From the NCBI RefSeq assembly GCF_014649855.1, contig NZ_BMTV01000033.1:1-64000 (forward strand): a DNA stretch of 64,000 nt. The letters run 5' to 3'. Source of the stretch: Streptomyces roseolus (GTDB lineage Bacteria > Actinomycetota > Actinomycetes > Streptomycetales > Streptomycetaceae). Position 1 is the first letter of the stretch. Each line of letters opens with the position of its first letter. Shown here piece after piece: positions 48,570 to 57,670 of this stretch. The notes below the pieces were generated by a model that had not been told where the DNA came from, ran no database searches, and saw nothing but the letters and a program-made list of their open reading frames with translations. Made by a program: the position numbers and the translations under genes.

Positions 48570-49793
48570 CTAACGAGGACCCGATCGGGTGCCTCCCGCT
48601 GGCAGCGCGTCGCGGAGTCGCCGGGAGCGCAGGACCAGGAGGAGCTCGAAGCGGCGGTCGGGGTCGTCCAGGGCGTCGCCCCACAGTTCCCGGATCTGGC
48701 GGAGGCGGTAGCGGGCGGTCTGGGGGTGGACGCCGAGGCGGCCGGCCACTTCGGGGGCGCCGCCGGAGGTCTCGATCCAGGCCAGGAGGGTCTCGGCGAG
48801 GCGCCGGGCCTGGGCGGGGGCGACGTCGTTCAGGGGGGTGAGGCACCGCGCGGCCGCGGCGTCGATCAGGTCGCGGGAGGGGAGCAGGAGCAGTTCCTCC
48901 GTGCGGTCGGTGCAGTGCTGCACCTCGCCGTGCGGCAGCAGGCCCTCCTCCGTCAGGGCGACGGCGGTCTCCGCCCAGCGCAGGGAGGCCACGGCGGAGG
49001 CGAGGGGCACGGTCGGACCGATGGCCCCCGACCAGCCGGCGGTGGCGTGGCGGACGTGGTCGACGCGGCCGGCGGTGTCCGGGTCGGGGATGACCATGCG
49101 GGGCTGTTCGCTCTCCATGTCGAGGAGGACCCCCCGGCCGAGGGCGGGGGCCACGGCCTCCCGCGCGGGCCGGATGAGGAGCCCGACGGCGACGGTGGCC
49201 GGAAGCTCCCAGCCGACCCGCGCGGCGCGCTCCCCGAGGGCCTGGGCGGGGTCGGCGTGCGGGCCGGACAGGAGCCGGTCGATCAGCCTGCGCTGGAGGC
49301 GCAGGCGTTCGCCCTCCTGGCGGGCCGCCGCTTCGGCGTAGCCGCGTACCGACTGTTCCACCAGACCGTCCAGGTACTTGAATCCGGACTCGGCGAGTTC
49401 GTACATGGCGGGTGCGGCGATGTCGACCTGCTGGCCGATCTCGGCGAACCGGCGCCAGGCCAGGCGTACGCCGAGGCGGTAGACGGCCTGGAGGGAGTCC
49501 AGGCTGCGTCCGTTCAGGCCCTCGCCGCGGCCGAACTCCTGGAAGACCTCGGACGGCACGCGCGGGTCGGCGGCGCCGGACGCGAGGTGGTGGACGAAGC
49601 CCTCGATGGCCCGCCGGATCCCGACGAGGGCCTTCGGTTCGCCGGACTCCCCCTCGACGAGGCGCAGTTCGGGGAACTCCTGGCGAATGGCGCGGAGGAT
49701 CTCGTGGGCCAGGGCGGACGATTCGGCCAGGGCGACGTCGGCGAACCGGTCCATCTGCGGCTGGGGCACCTCACTCCAGGCGAGTCGGGTCAT
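48570..49793 (-). CDS. PucR-type transcriptional regulator
   Basis: A 407-residue regulator of the PucR/CdaR group. Residues about 15-170 are helical and unclassified, about 170-310 a GGDEF-like or PucR middle region, and about 335-395 the C-terminal HTH_30 domain (ETLLAWIETSGGAPEVAGRLGVHPQTARYRLRQIRELWG). Its ATG overlaps the stop codon of an upstream 50-residue peptide gene (ATGA), so both are coupled. The divergent DUF3068 gene and the AftD-like operon beyond are natural targets to test. Confidence 0.87.
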   Translation of the reverse strand: MTRLAWSEVPQPQMDRFADVALAESSALAHEILRAIRQEFPELRLVEGESGEPKALVGIRRAIEGFVHHLASGAADPRVPSEVFQEFGRGEGLNGRSLDSLQAVYRLGVRLAWRRFAEIGQQVDIAAPAMYELAESGFKYLDGLVEQSVRGYAEAAARQEGERLRLQRRLIDRLLSGPHADPAQALGERAARVGWELPATVAVGLLIRPAREAVAPALGRGVLLDMESEQPRMVIPDPDTAGRVDHVRHATAGWSGAIGPTVPLASAVASLRWAETAVALTEEGLLPHGEVQHCTDRTEELLLLPSRDLIDAAAARCLTPLNDVAPAQARRLAETLLAWIETSGGAPEVAGRLGVHPQTARYRLRQIRELWGDALDDPDRRFELLLVLRSRRLRDALPAGGTRSGPR

Positions 49794-49942
49794 CGGCTCG
49801 CCGGGGTGGTCTCGTAGGTGACCAGGGGGACGTTGGGCTGCTCCGGGACGCCGTCGAGCAGGGACACGATCCCGAAGGAGGCGCCCACGGCGCACATCGC
49901 GGCGATCACGACGGTTCCTGTTGCTGCGATCAGTCTGCGCAT
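49790..49942 (-). CDS. 50-residue membrane or secreted peptide coupled to the PucR regulator
   Basis: A short reading frame encodes MRRLIAATGTVVIAAMCAVG, then SFGIVSLLDGVPEQPNVPL and a TYETTPASR tail. It has two N-terminal Arg, a hydrophobic stretch of about 25 residues (membrane helix or signal peptide) and a hydrophilic outside tail. GAGGAG lies about 13 bases before the ATG, and TGA overlaps the ATG of the PucR gene. The 4-base overlap and codon bias argue for a real gene. It may anchor or sense for the regulator; function unknown. Confidence 0.7.
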   Translation of the reverse strand: MRRLIAATGTVVIAAMCAVGASFGIVSLLDGVPEQPNVPLVTYETTPASR

Positions 49943-50008
49943 GGTGTCGGGTCAGCTCCTCGCTGGAGACGTCCCCTTCCCGGCCGGCCCCCACGCCGAC
50001 CGACAGTG

Positions 50009-50048
50009 TTGACAGTACATTGACATCTCGTCAAGTGCTGCCTAGCGT
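50009..50048 (+). promoter_or_regulatory. promoter of the DUF3068 gene with duplicated TTGACA
   Basis: TTGACA (50020-50025), a 17-base spacer and TAGCGT (50043-50048) form a good housekeeping promoter. A second TTGACA lies 11 bases upstream (50009-50014), making a phased direct repeat that may bind a regulator. The leader to the ATG at 50124 is about 70 bases. The divergent peptide/PucR operon starts at 49942, so its control could overlap. Confidence 0.65.
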
Positions 50049-50123
50049 CTTCGGCCACAAGGACCTCGACCGGGTCCTGGGGTCCGTGCGTCTCCGTGAG
50101 CGTTCTCGAAACTGGAGTCCCGG

Positions 50124-51077
50124 ATGCGCCGTACCGCTTCGCCCTTGTCCCTGATCCTGCTGGGAACAGGGGTCTTCCTGCTGGTCCTCGCGCCGCTGCT
50201 GGTGGCGCACGTCCTGCCGGAGGCGAAACGCACTCCGCTCGACGTCGACACGACGACCGTCTTCACGGGCACCGGCAGCTACTTCGACACCGCGCTGCTG
50301 GAGACCGTGGACGACCGGCGGATCACCATCACCCGACAGGTCCGCGGCGACGTCGCCGACGGCGTGCGCGGCGGGAAGGCCGTGTGGGACGTGTCCACGT
50401 CGGTGGACACCGACGCCACCCTGCCCGCCACCGACACCCGCGACTCGCTCCAGTGGACCCTGGAACGCTGGGTCACGGACCGGCGGACCAACGAGCCGGC
50501 GCACTGCTGCGGCGAGTCGCCCGTCTTCGACGGCGAGGCGTACCTGAAGTTCCCCTTCGACGTCGAACGGCGTGACTACCGCTGGTGGGACGGCACGCTC
50601 GGCGGCGTCGTCCTCCTCCGTCACACGGGCCCCGGCACCGTGCAGGGGCATCGCGGGCTGCGTTTCACCGGCACCGTCCCCGCCACCCGCACGGGCGTGC
50701 GCCAGGTCCCGGGGAAGCTCGTCGGCCTGCCGGAGCGGCCGCAGGTCCTCGCCGAGGAGTGGTACGAGAACACCGGCATCGAGCTGGTGGTGGACCAGCC
50801 CACCGGCCGGATCCTGTACGCGGCCATCGGGCCCCGGAAGACGCTGCGCGCCCCGGAGGCGGACGAGGACGCCGTCGTCCTGCTCGCCAGTGACAAGATC
50901 GCCTTCACCGAGGCGACCCAGCGCCGGCAGGTGGAGCTGGCGGCGTCGGACGGCAAGAGGCTCAAGCTGCTCGGCAGCGTCGTCCCGGCGGTGTCCGGGC
51001 TGCTCGGTGCGCTGCTCGCGCTGGTCGGCGGGATCCTGGTGGCGCGCGGGCGCGTCCGCCCGGTGGCGCGCGACTGA
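50124..51077 (+). CDS. DUF3068 (PorA-like family) membrane protein
   Basis: A 317-residue protein with an N-terminal helix (about 8-32) and a C-terminal helix (about 288-310), enclosing a large extracytoplasmic beta-rich domain. Markers are SPLSLILLGTGVFLLVLAPLL, GKAVWDVSTSVDTDATLPATD and LKFPFDVERRDYRWWDGTLG, which match DUF3068/PorA-type actinobacterial proteins. A CC pair is in HCCGESPVF. Such proteins occur near envelope glycan loci; here it precedes the AftD-like operon by 364 bases on the same strand. Confidence 0.88.
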   Translation: MRRTASPLSLILLGTGVFLLVLAPLLVAHVLPEAKRTPLDVDTTTVFTGTGSYFDTALLETVDDRRITITRQVRGDVADGVRGGKAVWDVSTSVDTDATLPATDTRDSLQWTLERWVTDRRTNEPAHCCGESPVFDGEAYLKFPFDVERRDYRWWDGTLGGVVLLRHTGPGTVQGHRGLRFTGTVPATRTGVRQVPGKLVGLPERPQVLAEEWYENTGIELVVDQPTGRILYAAIGPRKTLRAPEADEDAVVLLASDKIAFTEATQRRQVELAASDGKRLKLLGSVVPAVSGLLGALLALVGGILVARGRVRPVARD

Positions 51078-51441
51078 TGCTCACTTGTCGACGCATCTCC
51101 GCGCCTGAGCGGTCGCCAAGTTGTCATACCGGTGAGTAGCCCCGGGTCGATCGCCTGACGAAGACTGGCGTTCCCCATCAAGCACGGCCCCGTCCCGGTC
51201 GCCCCTGCCCGTATCCGTCCCTGCCCGTTCCACCGTCCCCGTTCCGTCCCAGGGCGGCCTCTCCCAGGCCCGTCCCCGGCCGGCCTTCCTCAGGCCCTTC
51301 CCGCCGGTCCCCGTTCCGCTCGGCTCCGGCCTCCCAGGGCCGGATCCCCTCCCGTCCCTCTCCGGCCTCCCCGGCCGCACCGACTCCCTTCCCGTCGGTC
51401 CCCCGCCGCTTCCCCGCACCCGCACGCGAGTTGGAGCACGC
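51078..51441. other. 364-base spacer with a C-rich, CCGTCCC-like tract
   Basis: There is no gene. From about 51181 to 51420 the plus strand is strikingly pyrimidine-rich, with many degenerate CCGTCCC and CCCGTTCC elements and few A. The minus strand is correspondingly G-rich and could form G-quadruplex structures; the transcript would have a C-rich leader with little base pairing. The operon promoter is probably before the tract, where TTGTCATACCGGTGAGTAG (51121-51139) is the least GC-rich part. Confidence 0.5.
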
Positions 51442-52650
51442 ATGCCCCAGCACGTCCCGCCCCCGCAGCTCACCCCCGCCCCGCCGCCCCCGCTCCCCCC
51501 GGCCCCGTCCGGGCGCGTCCAGAGCCGCGCCCGCCGGAGCGAACCGCCGCGGCGTGTCGTCTTCCTCGCCCACCGCGGCGTCGGGAACCCCGCCGCGGGC
51601 GGCTCGGAACTCCTCATCGACCAGATCGCCACCGGGCTGACCGGGTTCGGCCACGACGTCACGCTGCTGTGCGGCGGGACCGCGGCGGAGCGCCCGTACC
51701 GGGTCGTGTCGGCCGGAGGCCCGTTCGGGCACTTCGTCACGGCCCGGTCCGCCTTCCGGCGGCACGTCGGCTCGTGCGACCTGCTCGTGGAGGTGTGCAA
51801 CGGCATGCCGTACCTGTCGCCGCTGTGGCACCGCGGCCCGACGGTGTGCCTGGTCAACCACGTCCACACGGAGCTGTGGGGGATGCGGTTCCCCCGGCCG
51901 GTGGCCCGTACCGGCCGGCTGCTCGAACACTGGGCGCTCGCCCGGGCCCACCGGGGCAACCTCCTGGTCGCGGTCTCCCCCTCGACGGAGGCGGCGCTGC
52001 ACGCGATCGGGGTGCCCCCGGAGCGGATCCGCGTGGTCCACAACGGCGTTCACGAACCGGCGCCGCGCACGGCGCGGTCGCCGGAGCCGGTGTTCCTCGC
52101 CCTCGGCCGGCTGGTCGACTACAAGCGGGTCGACCTGCTGCTGCGCCTGTGGGAACGGGTCCGTCCGGTCACCGGCGGCCGGCTGGTCGTCGTGGGCGAC
52201 GGGCCCGAACGCGAGCGGCTGCGGCGACTGGCGGGCGACGGCGTCGAGTTCACCGGCCACGTGTCGGAGGAGGAGAAGCACCGGCTGCTGTGCGAGGCGT
52301 GGCTCCTGCTGCACCCCGCGGCCGTCGAGGGCTGGGGCCTCGTCGTCACCGAGGCGGGTGCCCGCGGCACGCCGACGCTCGGCTTCGACGTGTCCGGACT
52401 CCGGGATTCCGTACGGGACGGCGTCACGGGCGTCCTGGCCCGCGGGGAGTCCTCGTTCGCCGCCGCCTGGTGCGCCCTGGCCCTGGACACCGGCCGGCGC
52501 GAGGCGATGGGCGAGGCCGCGGCCCGGCTCGCCGCCGAGTACCGGTGGAGCAGGACCGTGCGCCGGTTCCGCGCCATCGCGTCGGAGGCCGTCGAGCGGG
52601 CCGGGCCGTCCTCGGGCCGGGTCGGGCGGGCGGAAGGCGCGCGCCGATGA
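51442..52650 (+). CDS. family 4 (GT-B) glycosyltransferase
   Basis: A 402-residue glycosyltransferase, first gene of the envelope-glycan operon. After a Pro-rich tail (1-35) the N-domain begins VVFLAHRGVGNPAAGGSELL; the C-domain has FLALGRLVDYKRVDLLLRLW and the nucleotide-sugar motif E-x7-E in VEGWGLVVTEAGARGTPTLG (about 296-304). It is cytosolic or peripheral, and probably transfers a sugar from a nucleotide donor to a lipid or glycan. The stop overlaps the ATG of the methyltransferase gene. Confidence 0.92.
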   Translation: MPQHVPPPQLTPAPPPPLPPAPSGRVQSRARRSEPPRRVVFLAHRGVGNPAAGGSELLIDQIATGLTGFGHDVTLLCGGTAAERPYRVVSAGGPFGHFVTARSAFRRHVGSCDLLVEVCNGMPYLSPLWHRGPTVCLVNHVHTELWGMRFPRPVARTGRLLEHWALARAHRGNLLVAVSPSTEAALHAIGVPPERIRVVHNGVHEPAPRTARSPEPVFLALGRLVDYKRVDLLLRLWERVRPVTGGRLVVVGDGPERERLRRLAGDGVEFTGHVSEEEKHRLLCEAWLLLHPAAVEGWGLVVTEAGARGTPTLGFDVSGLRDSVRDGVTGVLARGESSFAAAWCALALDTGRREAMGEAAARLAAEYRWSRTVRRFRAIASEAVERAGPSSGRVGRAEGARR

Positions 52651-53450
52651 GAGATCCGTCCTTCGGCCGTTCCCTGGCCCTGTTCCGGGCCTTCCTCCGC
52701 GAGCAGGACGATCCCGACGCGGCGTACGAACTGCTCGCCCGGGACGCGGCCGACCAGATCGAGCGGCTCGTGCCGCTGAAGGGCCGGGTCGTCGTGGACG
52801 TCGGCGGCGGGCGCGGGTACTTCACCCGGGAGTTCCGCCGACGGGGTGCGCACGGCTACCTGTTCGAGCCCGACCCGGCCGAGCTCGGGCCTGCCGGGTC
52901 CGTGCCCGCTTCGGCCGGTTCCGGCGGGACGGCGGCCGGTTCCGGGAGGACGGGGACCGGTTCCGGAGAGACCGCCGGTTCCGGCGGGACCGCCGTCGTC
53001 GCGGACGGCTACCTCCTGCCCCTCGCCGACGGCGCGGCGGACGTGTGCTTCTCGTCCAACGTCCTGGAGCACGTACGGGACCCCGGCACCTTCCTCAGCG
53101 AGCTGGTGCGGGTGACGCGGCCCGACGGCCTGATCTACGTCTCGTTCACCAACTGGCTCTCGCCGTGGGGCGGCCACGAGTGGGCGCCCTGGCACTACCT
53201 GGGCGCCGAGCGGGCGCGGGCCCGCTACGAGCGGCGCACGGGCCGGGCGGCCAAGCACCGGCTCGGCGAGAACCTGTTCGCGGTCGGCGTCGGTCCCACC
53301 CTGCGTCACGTCAGGGGACGGGACGACGTCGAGATCCTCTCCGCGCGCTCGCGCTACTGGCCGGTGCTGCCCGGGGCCGTCACCCGGATCCCGGTGGTCC
53401 GCGAGTTCGCGACCTGGAACCTTCTCCTTCTTCTTCGGCGGTGTTCATGA
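52647..53450 (+). CDS. SAM-dependent methyltransferase with Gly/Ser insertion
   Basis: A 267-residue class I methyltransferase. Motif I reads VVVDVGGGRGYFTREF (about 48-63) and motif II ends YLFEPDP. Between them and ADGYLLPLADGAAD (about 120) sits a roughly 30-residue Gly/Ser/Thr-rich insertion encoded by imperfect CCGGTTCCGG repeats. SSNVLEHVRDPGTFLSEL is the post-motif. It may methylate a sugar hydroxyl in the operon product. Start and stop overlap the flanking genes by four bases each, so all three are translationally coupled. Confidence 0.88.
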   Translation: MRDPSFGRSLALFRAFLREQDDPDAAYELLARDAADQIERLVPLKGRVVVDVGGGRGYFTREFRRRGAHGYLFEPDPAELGPAGSVPASAGSGGTAAGSGRTGTGSGETAGSGGTAVVADGYLLPLADGAADVCFSSNVLEHVRDPGTFLSELVRVTRPDGLIYVSFTNWLSPWGGHEWAPWHYLGAERARARYERRTGRAAKHRLGENLFAVGVGPTLRHVRGRDDVEILSARSRYWPVLPGAVTRIPVVREFATWNLLLLLRRCS

Positions 53451-56400
53451 CCAGCCTCGTTCCTGTCCGTCCGCCGGCGCCGCCCGGTCCCGGTTCCGGG
53501 GCCGGGGCCGCCGCGCCCGGCCCCCGCCGTGCCTCCCGGCGGTGGCTGTTCGGCTTCTGGGCCGCGGTGTTCGCGGCCTTCCTGGCGGTCTCGCCCGGCC
53601 GGATGACCTTCGACACCAAGCTGGGGGTCGTCACCGATCCGTGGGGGTTCCTCGCGGACCTGGGCCGGCTGTGGCAGGACCGGGCCGGGTTCGGGGGGAT
53701 CGCCGACCAGTACGTCGGCTACGCGATCCCGATGCTGCCGTTCCACGCGGCGGCCGATCTGGTGGGGCTGCCGGTCTGGCTGGCCGAACGGCTCTGGCTG
53801 TCGGTCGTGGTCACGACCGCGTTCTGGGGCGCCCTGCGGCTGGCGGAGCGGTTCGGCGTGGGCTCGTCTGCGTCGCGGACGGCCGGCGCGGCCGTGTACG
53901 CGCTGTGGCCGACGTACACGATCGTCGTCGGCTCCACCTCGGCCGCCGCGCTGCCCGGCGCGCTGCTGCCGTGGGTGCTGCTGCCGCTGACGCGCCCGGG
54001 CACGAGCCCGCGGCTCGCCGCGGCGCGTTCGGCGCTGCTGGTCCCGCTGATGGGAGGGGTGAACGCCGCCTCCACGCTGGCCTCGCTGCTGCCCGTGGGC
54101 CTGTACCTGCTGTCCCGGCCGGCCGGCCCGCGCAAGCGGGCGCTGATCGCCTGGTGGACGCCGGGCGTGATCCTCGCGACCGCGTGGTGGATCGTGCCGC
54201 TGCTGCTCCTCGGGGCGTACGGCGAGAACTTCATGCCGTACGTGGAGACCGCCCGTACGACCACGTCGACGATGTCGGCGACCGAGGTGCTGCGCGGCGC
54301 GGGGAACTGGGTGGGCTACCTCCACTTCGGCGAGGCGTGGCTGCCCGCCGGCTGGACGGTCGCCACCTCGGCCGTCGTGGTGGCCGGTTCCACGCTGGCC
54401 GCGGCGCTCGGCCTGGCGGGGCTCGCCCGCCGGGACGTGCCGGAGCGGCGGTGGCTGGTGCTGACGGTCTCCGTCACCGCGCTGATCACGCTGGCCGGTT
54501 ACGGGGGCGCGCTCGGCGGCCCCTTCCACGAGACGGTGCGGACGTGGCTGGACGGGCCGCTGGTGCCGTTCCGGAACGTCTACAAGTTCCAGACGGGGGC
54601 GGCGCTCGCGCTGGCCCTGGGCCTGGCCCACCTGACGGCGGTGGCCCTCCCCCGGGCGGTGCCGGTGCGGCTGCGGCGGCTGGCGCCCGTCGTGGCCGCC
54701 GTGGTCGTCCTGCCGGGGCTGGCCTGGCCGTACCTCAACGGCACGATCCTCCAGCCGGGCTCCTTCCGGAAGCTGCCCTCGCACTGGGAGGCGACCGCGG
54801 ACTGGCTGGCCGAGCACGCCCCGGAGGACCGCGCCCTGGTCGTGCCGGCGACCGCGCACGGCATCTACACCTGGGGATCGCCGATCGACCAGCCCCTGGA
54901 CGTCCTCGCCCGGTCGCCCTGGGCGCAGCGCGACTACGTGCCGTTCGGCACGCCGGGCAACCGGCGCGTCCTGGACGCCGTGGAGCAGGCGCTGGCGTCC
55001 GGCGGCGAGGTCCCCGGCCTGGCCGCGTACCTCGCCCGGGCGGGCCTGTACCACGTGGTCGTCCGCAACGACCTCGACCCGGACCAGGTCGGGCACGTGC
55101 CCACGACGACGGTGAAGCGGAGCCTGGAGGCGTCCGGCTACCGCCGGGTCACCGGCTTCGGTCCGCTGCTGACCGACGGCCGGATCCCGGACGGCACGCC
55201 GTTGCAGGTGGAGGGGTTGTACCCGCGTCAGCGGGCGGTCGAGATCTACGCCCCGCCGGCCGGCACCGCGCGTCCGGGGCCGGTGCGGATGTCGCCGGCG
55301 GCGGACACGGCGGTGGTCAGCGGCGGGCCCGAGTCCCTGCTGCCCCTGTCGGCCTCGGGCGCCGTGACGGGCCGGCCGACGGTGCTGGCCGGCGACGCGC
55401 ACCCGGGGGTGGACGCGCCGTCGCTGTACGCGGCCGGCGACGGGCTGCGCCGGGCCGACACCCGGTTCGGTCTCGTGAACTCCGGGACGTCCCACACGTA
55501 CACGGCCGAGGAGCGCAACGCGGCGGAGGCGGTGCAGGACCCGGGCGCGGAGCCGCGCCAGATCCTGCCCACGTCCGACGGCGCCCGGCAGACCACCGCG
55601 GTCCTGCGCGGCGCGCGGTCCGTGACCGCGTCCTCGGTCGGGAACTGGCTGTTCCACCTGCCCCAGTACGACCCGGTCAACGCCTTCGACGGAAACCCGG
55701 ACACCGCCTGGGCCGAGGGTTCCCCCGGGGCGCCCCGCGGCGAGTGGCTGCGGATCGACTTCGACGCTCCGGCCGCGATCCCGGCGACGCTGGACCTGAC
55801 CCCGCTGCCCAGCGGCGAGGTGCGTGCGGCGCCCACCCTGGTGGAGGTCGAGACCGACCGCGGCAGCGTGGTCAGCCCGCTGCGGCCCGACGGCAGCACC
55901 CAGCGGGTCGCGGCGCCGCGGGGCGGGGCGAACTGGCTGAAGCTGACGATCCTCGGCTCCCAGCAGGGCCGTCCGGGGCTCACCGGCGCCGGGTTCGCCG
56001 AGGTGGCGGTGCCGGGCGTGCGGGTCACGCGGATGCTGCGGCTGCCCGCCGACGCGCCGCCGGAGGTGAACGGACCGGTGGCGTACTCGCTGAACCGCGG
56101 CAGCGACCCCGGCGGTCTGTCCGCCGTGCCCGCCGAGGTGGGGCTGCACCGGCAGTTCACCGCCGCCGCGTCCGGTGACTACACCGTGCGGGCCACGGCC
56201 CTGCCCGTACCGGGCAAGGAACTCGACGACCTGCTGTTCGCCCTCACGGGGCGGCGGGAGCAGATCGTGGTGAGCGCGGACTCGACCGCGCGGCTCGGTA
56301 CGAACCTGAGCCCGCGCAACCTCACCGACGGCGACCTGACCACGGCGTGGGTGGCCGGCGACCGGCCCGTGCTCCGGCTCTCCTGGCCGGAGAAGACCGC

Positions 56401-57670
56401 GGTCGGCGAGATCGTGCTCGCCTCGTCCGGCGGTCTCGCGACCCGGCCCGAGCAGCTGCGGATCAGCTCGCCGGACGGCGCGGCCATCGCGTCCGTGGAC
56501 GACAACGGGGTGGCGCGGTTCGCCGCCATCACCACGGACCGGATGGACATCGCCTTCTCCCGGGTCGCGCCGCTGACCCTGCACCATCCGGTGGCGGACC
56601 GGCAGTTGCAGCTGCCGGTGGGGCTGAGCGAGCTGCACGTCCCGGCGCTGGAGAAGTACCGGGCGCCGCAGCCGGACCCGGCGAAGCGGTTCACGCTGCC
56701 GTGCGGGAAGGGCCCGGTCGTCTCGGTCGACGGCCGGTTCCTGGAGACGCGGGCCGAGGGCCGGATCCGGGACCTCACCGAGCGCCGTCCGATCGCCGTC
56801 TCCCTCTGCACGGACGGCGGCAAGGTCCCGCTCGCCCGCAGCACCCACACCGTCGAGGCCGGGGACACCGGCCCCCTCGCGGTCACCCGCGTCGACCTGA
56901 CGAGCGGTGCGCCCCGGGCCGCCGCGACCGCGCCGCGCGAGGTGGAGGCCGTCTCCGGCGGCGGCGACCGGCGCACGGTGCGGGTCGGCGCGGGCGAGGC
57001 CTCGTACCTCCAACTGCACGAGAACCACAACGCGGGCTGGACGGCCGTGCTCGACGGGCGGGAGCTCACGCCCCTGCGCGTCGACGGCTGGCAGCAGGCC
57101 TGGCTGGTCCCCGCCGGGGCGGGCGGGACCGTGACGCTGGTCTACGAGCCGTCCCGCCTCTACACCGCCGGGCTGACCGTCGCCGCGGTGTCGCTGCTGG
57201 TGCTCGCCGGGCTCGCGCTGCCCGTCCGGCGCCGGACGGACGACGCCGGGAGCGGTACCGGGGTCGGTACGGGAAGCGGGTCCGGCGTCGCGGCCGAGCC
57301 GCCCGCGCCCGGGCTGCTGCTCGGCACCGTGGTCCTGACCCTCGTGGGCGTGGTGATCGCGGGGCCGGTGGCGGCGCTCGTGCCCGTGCTCGCGGTGCTC
57401 GCCAGGCTCCGTCCGGCGCTGCTCGCGCCGCTCGCCTTCGCGGCGATGACCGGCGCGGGGGTCGCCGCCCTGACCGGCGGCGCGGCCGTCCTGGACCGGG
57501 GCGCGTACGGGGCCACGGCCCAACTCCTCGCCGTGACCGCACTGTTCGCCGCGCTCGTGACCGCGCGCCGGGGCTACGGCTCCGGCACCGGCGCCCACCG
57601 GGCCGGGTCGCCCGGCCCGCGTACCGGCGCGTACGGACCGGGCCCCCGGCCCGGAGAGGAGAGGGACTGA
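53447..57670 (+). CDS. AftD-like alpha-(1->3)-arabinofuranosyltransferase
   Basis: A 1407-residue GT-C glycosyltransferase. It opens with a Pro-rich tail, then multiple membrane helices to about residue 470. The loop after helix 1, SPGRMTFDTKLGVVTDPWGF, contains the GT-C catalytic Asp (about 56) and resembles the DTKLDLTANP loop of mycobacterial AftD, which adds alpha-1,3 arabinofuranose from decaprenyl-phospho-arabinose. The long extracytoplasmic part has two F5/8-type carbohydrate-binding-like folds (about 730-850 and 955-1050), and there are two or more C-terminal helices (about 1235-1390). Coupled by overlap to both neighbours. Confidence 0.88.
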   Translation: MTSLVPVRPPAPPGPGSGAGAAAPGPRRASRRWLFGFWAAVFAAFLAVSPGRMTFDTKLGVVTDPWGFLADLGRLWQDRAGFGGIADQYVGYAIPMLPFHAAADLVGLPVWLAERLWLSVVVTTAFWGALRLAERFGVGSSASRTAGAAVYALWPTYTIVVGSTSAAALPGALLPWVLLPLTRPGTSPRLAAARSALLVPLMGGVNAASTLASLLPVGLYLLSRPAGPRKRALIAWWTPGVILATAWWIVPLLLLGAYGENFMPYVETARTTTSTMSATEVLRGAGNWVGYLHFGEAWLPAGWTVATSAVVVAGSTLAAALGLAGLARRDVPERRWLVLTVSVTALITLAGYGGALGGPFHETVRTWLDGPLVPFRNVYKFQTGAALALALGLAHLTAVALPRAVPVRLRRLAPVVAAVVVLPGLAWPYLNGTILQPGSFRKLPSHWEATADWLAEHAPEDRALVVPATAHGIYTWGSPIDQPLDVLARSPWAQRDYVPFGTPGNRRVLDAVEQALASGGEVPGLAAYLARAGLYHVVVRNDLDPDQVGHVPTTTVKRSLEASGYRRVTGFGPLLTDGRIPDGTPLQVEGLYPRQRAVEIYAPPAGTARPGPVRMSPAADTAVVSGGPESLLPLSASGAVTGRPTVLAGDAHPGVDAPSLYAAGDGLRRADTRFGLVNSGTSHTYTAEERNAAEAVQDPGAEPRQILPTSDGARQTTAVLRGARSVTASSVGNWLFHLPQYDPVNAFDGNPDTAWAEGSPGAPRGEWLRIDFDAPAAIPATLDLTPLPSGEVRAAPTLVEVETDRGSVVSPLRPDGSTQRVAAPRGGANWLKLTILGSQQGRPGLTGAGFAEVAVPGVRVTRMLRLPADAPPEVNGPVAYSLNRGSDPGGLSAVPAEVGLHRQFTAAASGDYTVRATALPVPGKELDDLLFALTGRREQIVVSADSTARLGTNLSPRNLTDGDLTTAWVAGDRPVLRLSWPEKTAVGEIVLASSGGLATRPEQLRISSPDGAAIASVDDNGVARFAAITTDRMDIAFSRVAPLTLHHPVADRQLQLPVGLSELHVPALEKYRAPQPDPAKRFTLPCGKGPVVSVDGRFLETRAEGRIRDLTERRPIAVSLCTDGGKVPLARSTHTVEAGDTGPLAVTRVDLTSGAPRAAATAPREVEAVSGGGDRRTVRVGAGEASYLQLHENHNAGWTAVLDGRELTPLRVDGWQQAWLVPAGAGGTVTLVYEPSRLYTAGLTVAAVSLLVLAGLALPVRRRTDDAGSGTGVGTGSGSGVAAEPPAPGLLLGTVVLTLVGVVIAGPVAALVPVLAVLARLRPALLAPLAFAAMTGAGVAALTGGAAVLDRGAYGATAQLLAVTALFAALVTARRGYGSGTGAHRAGSPGPRTGAYGPGPRPGEERD

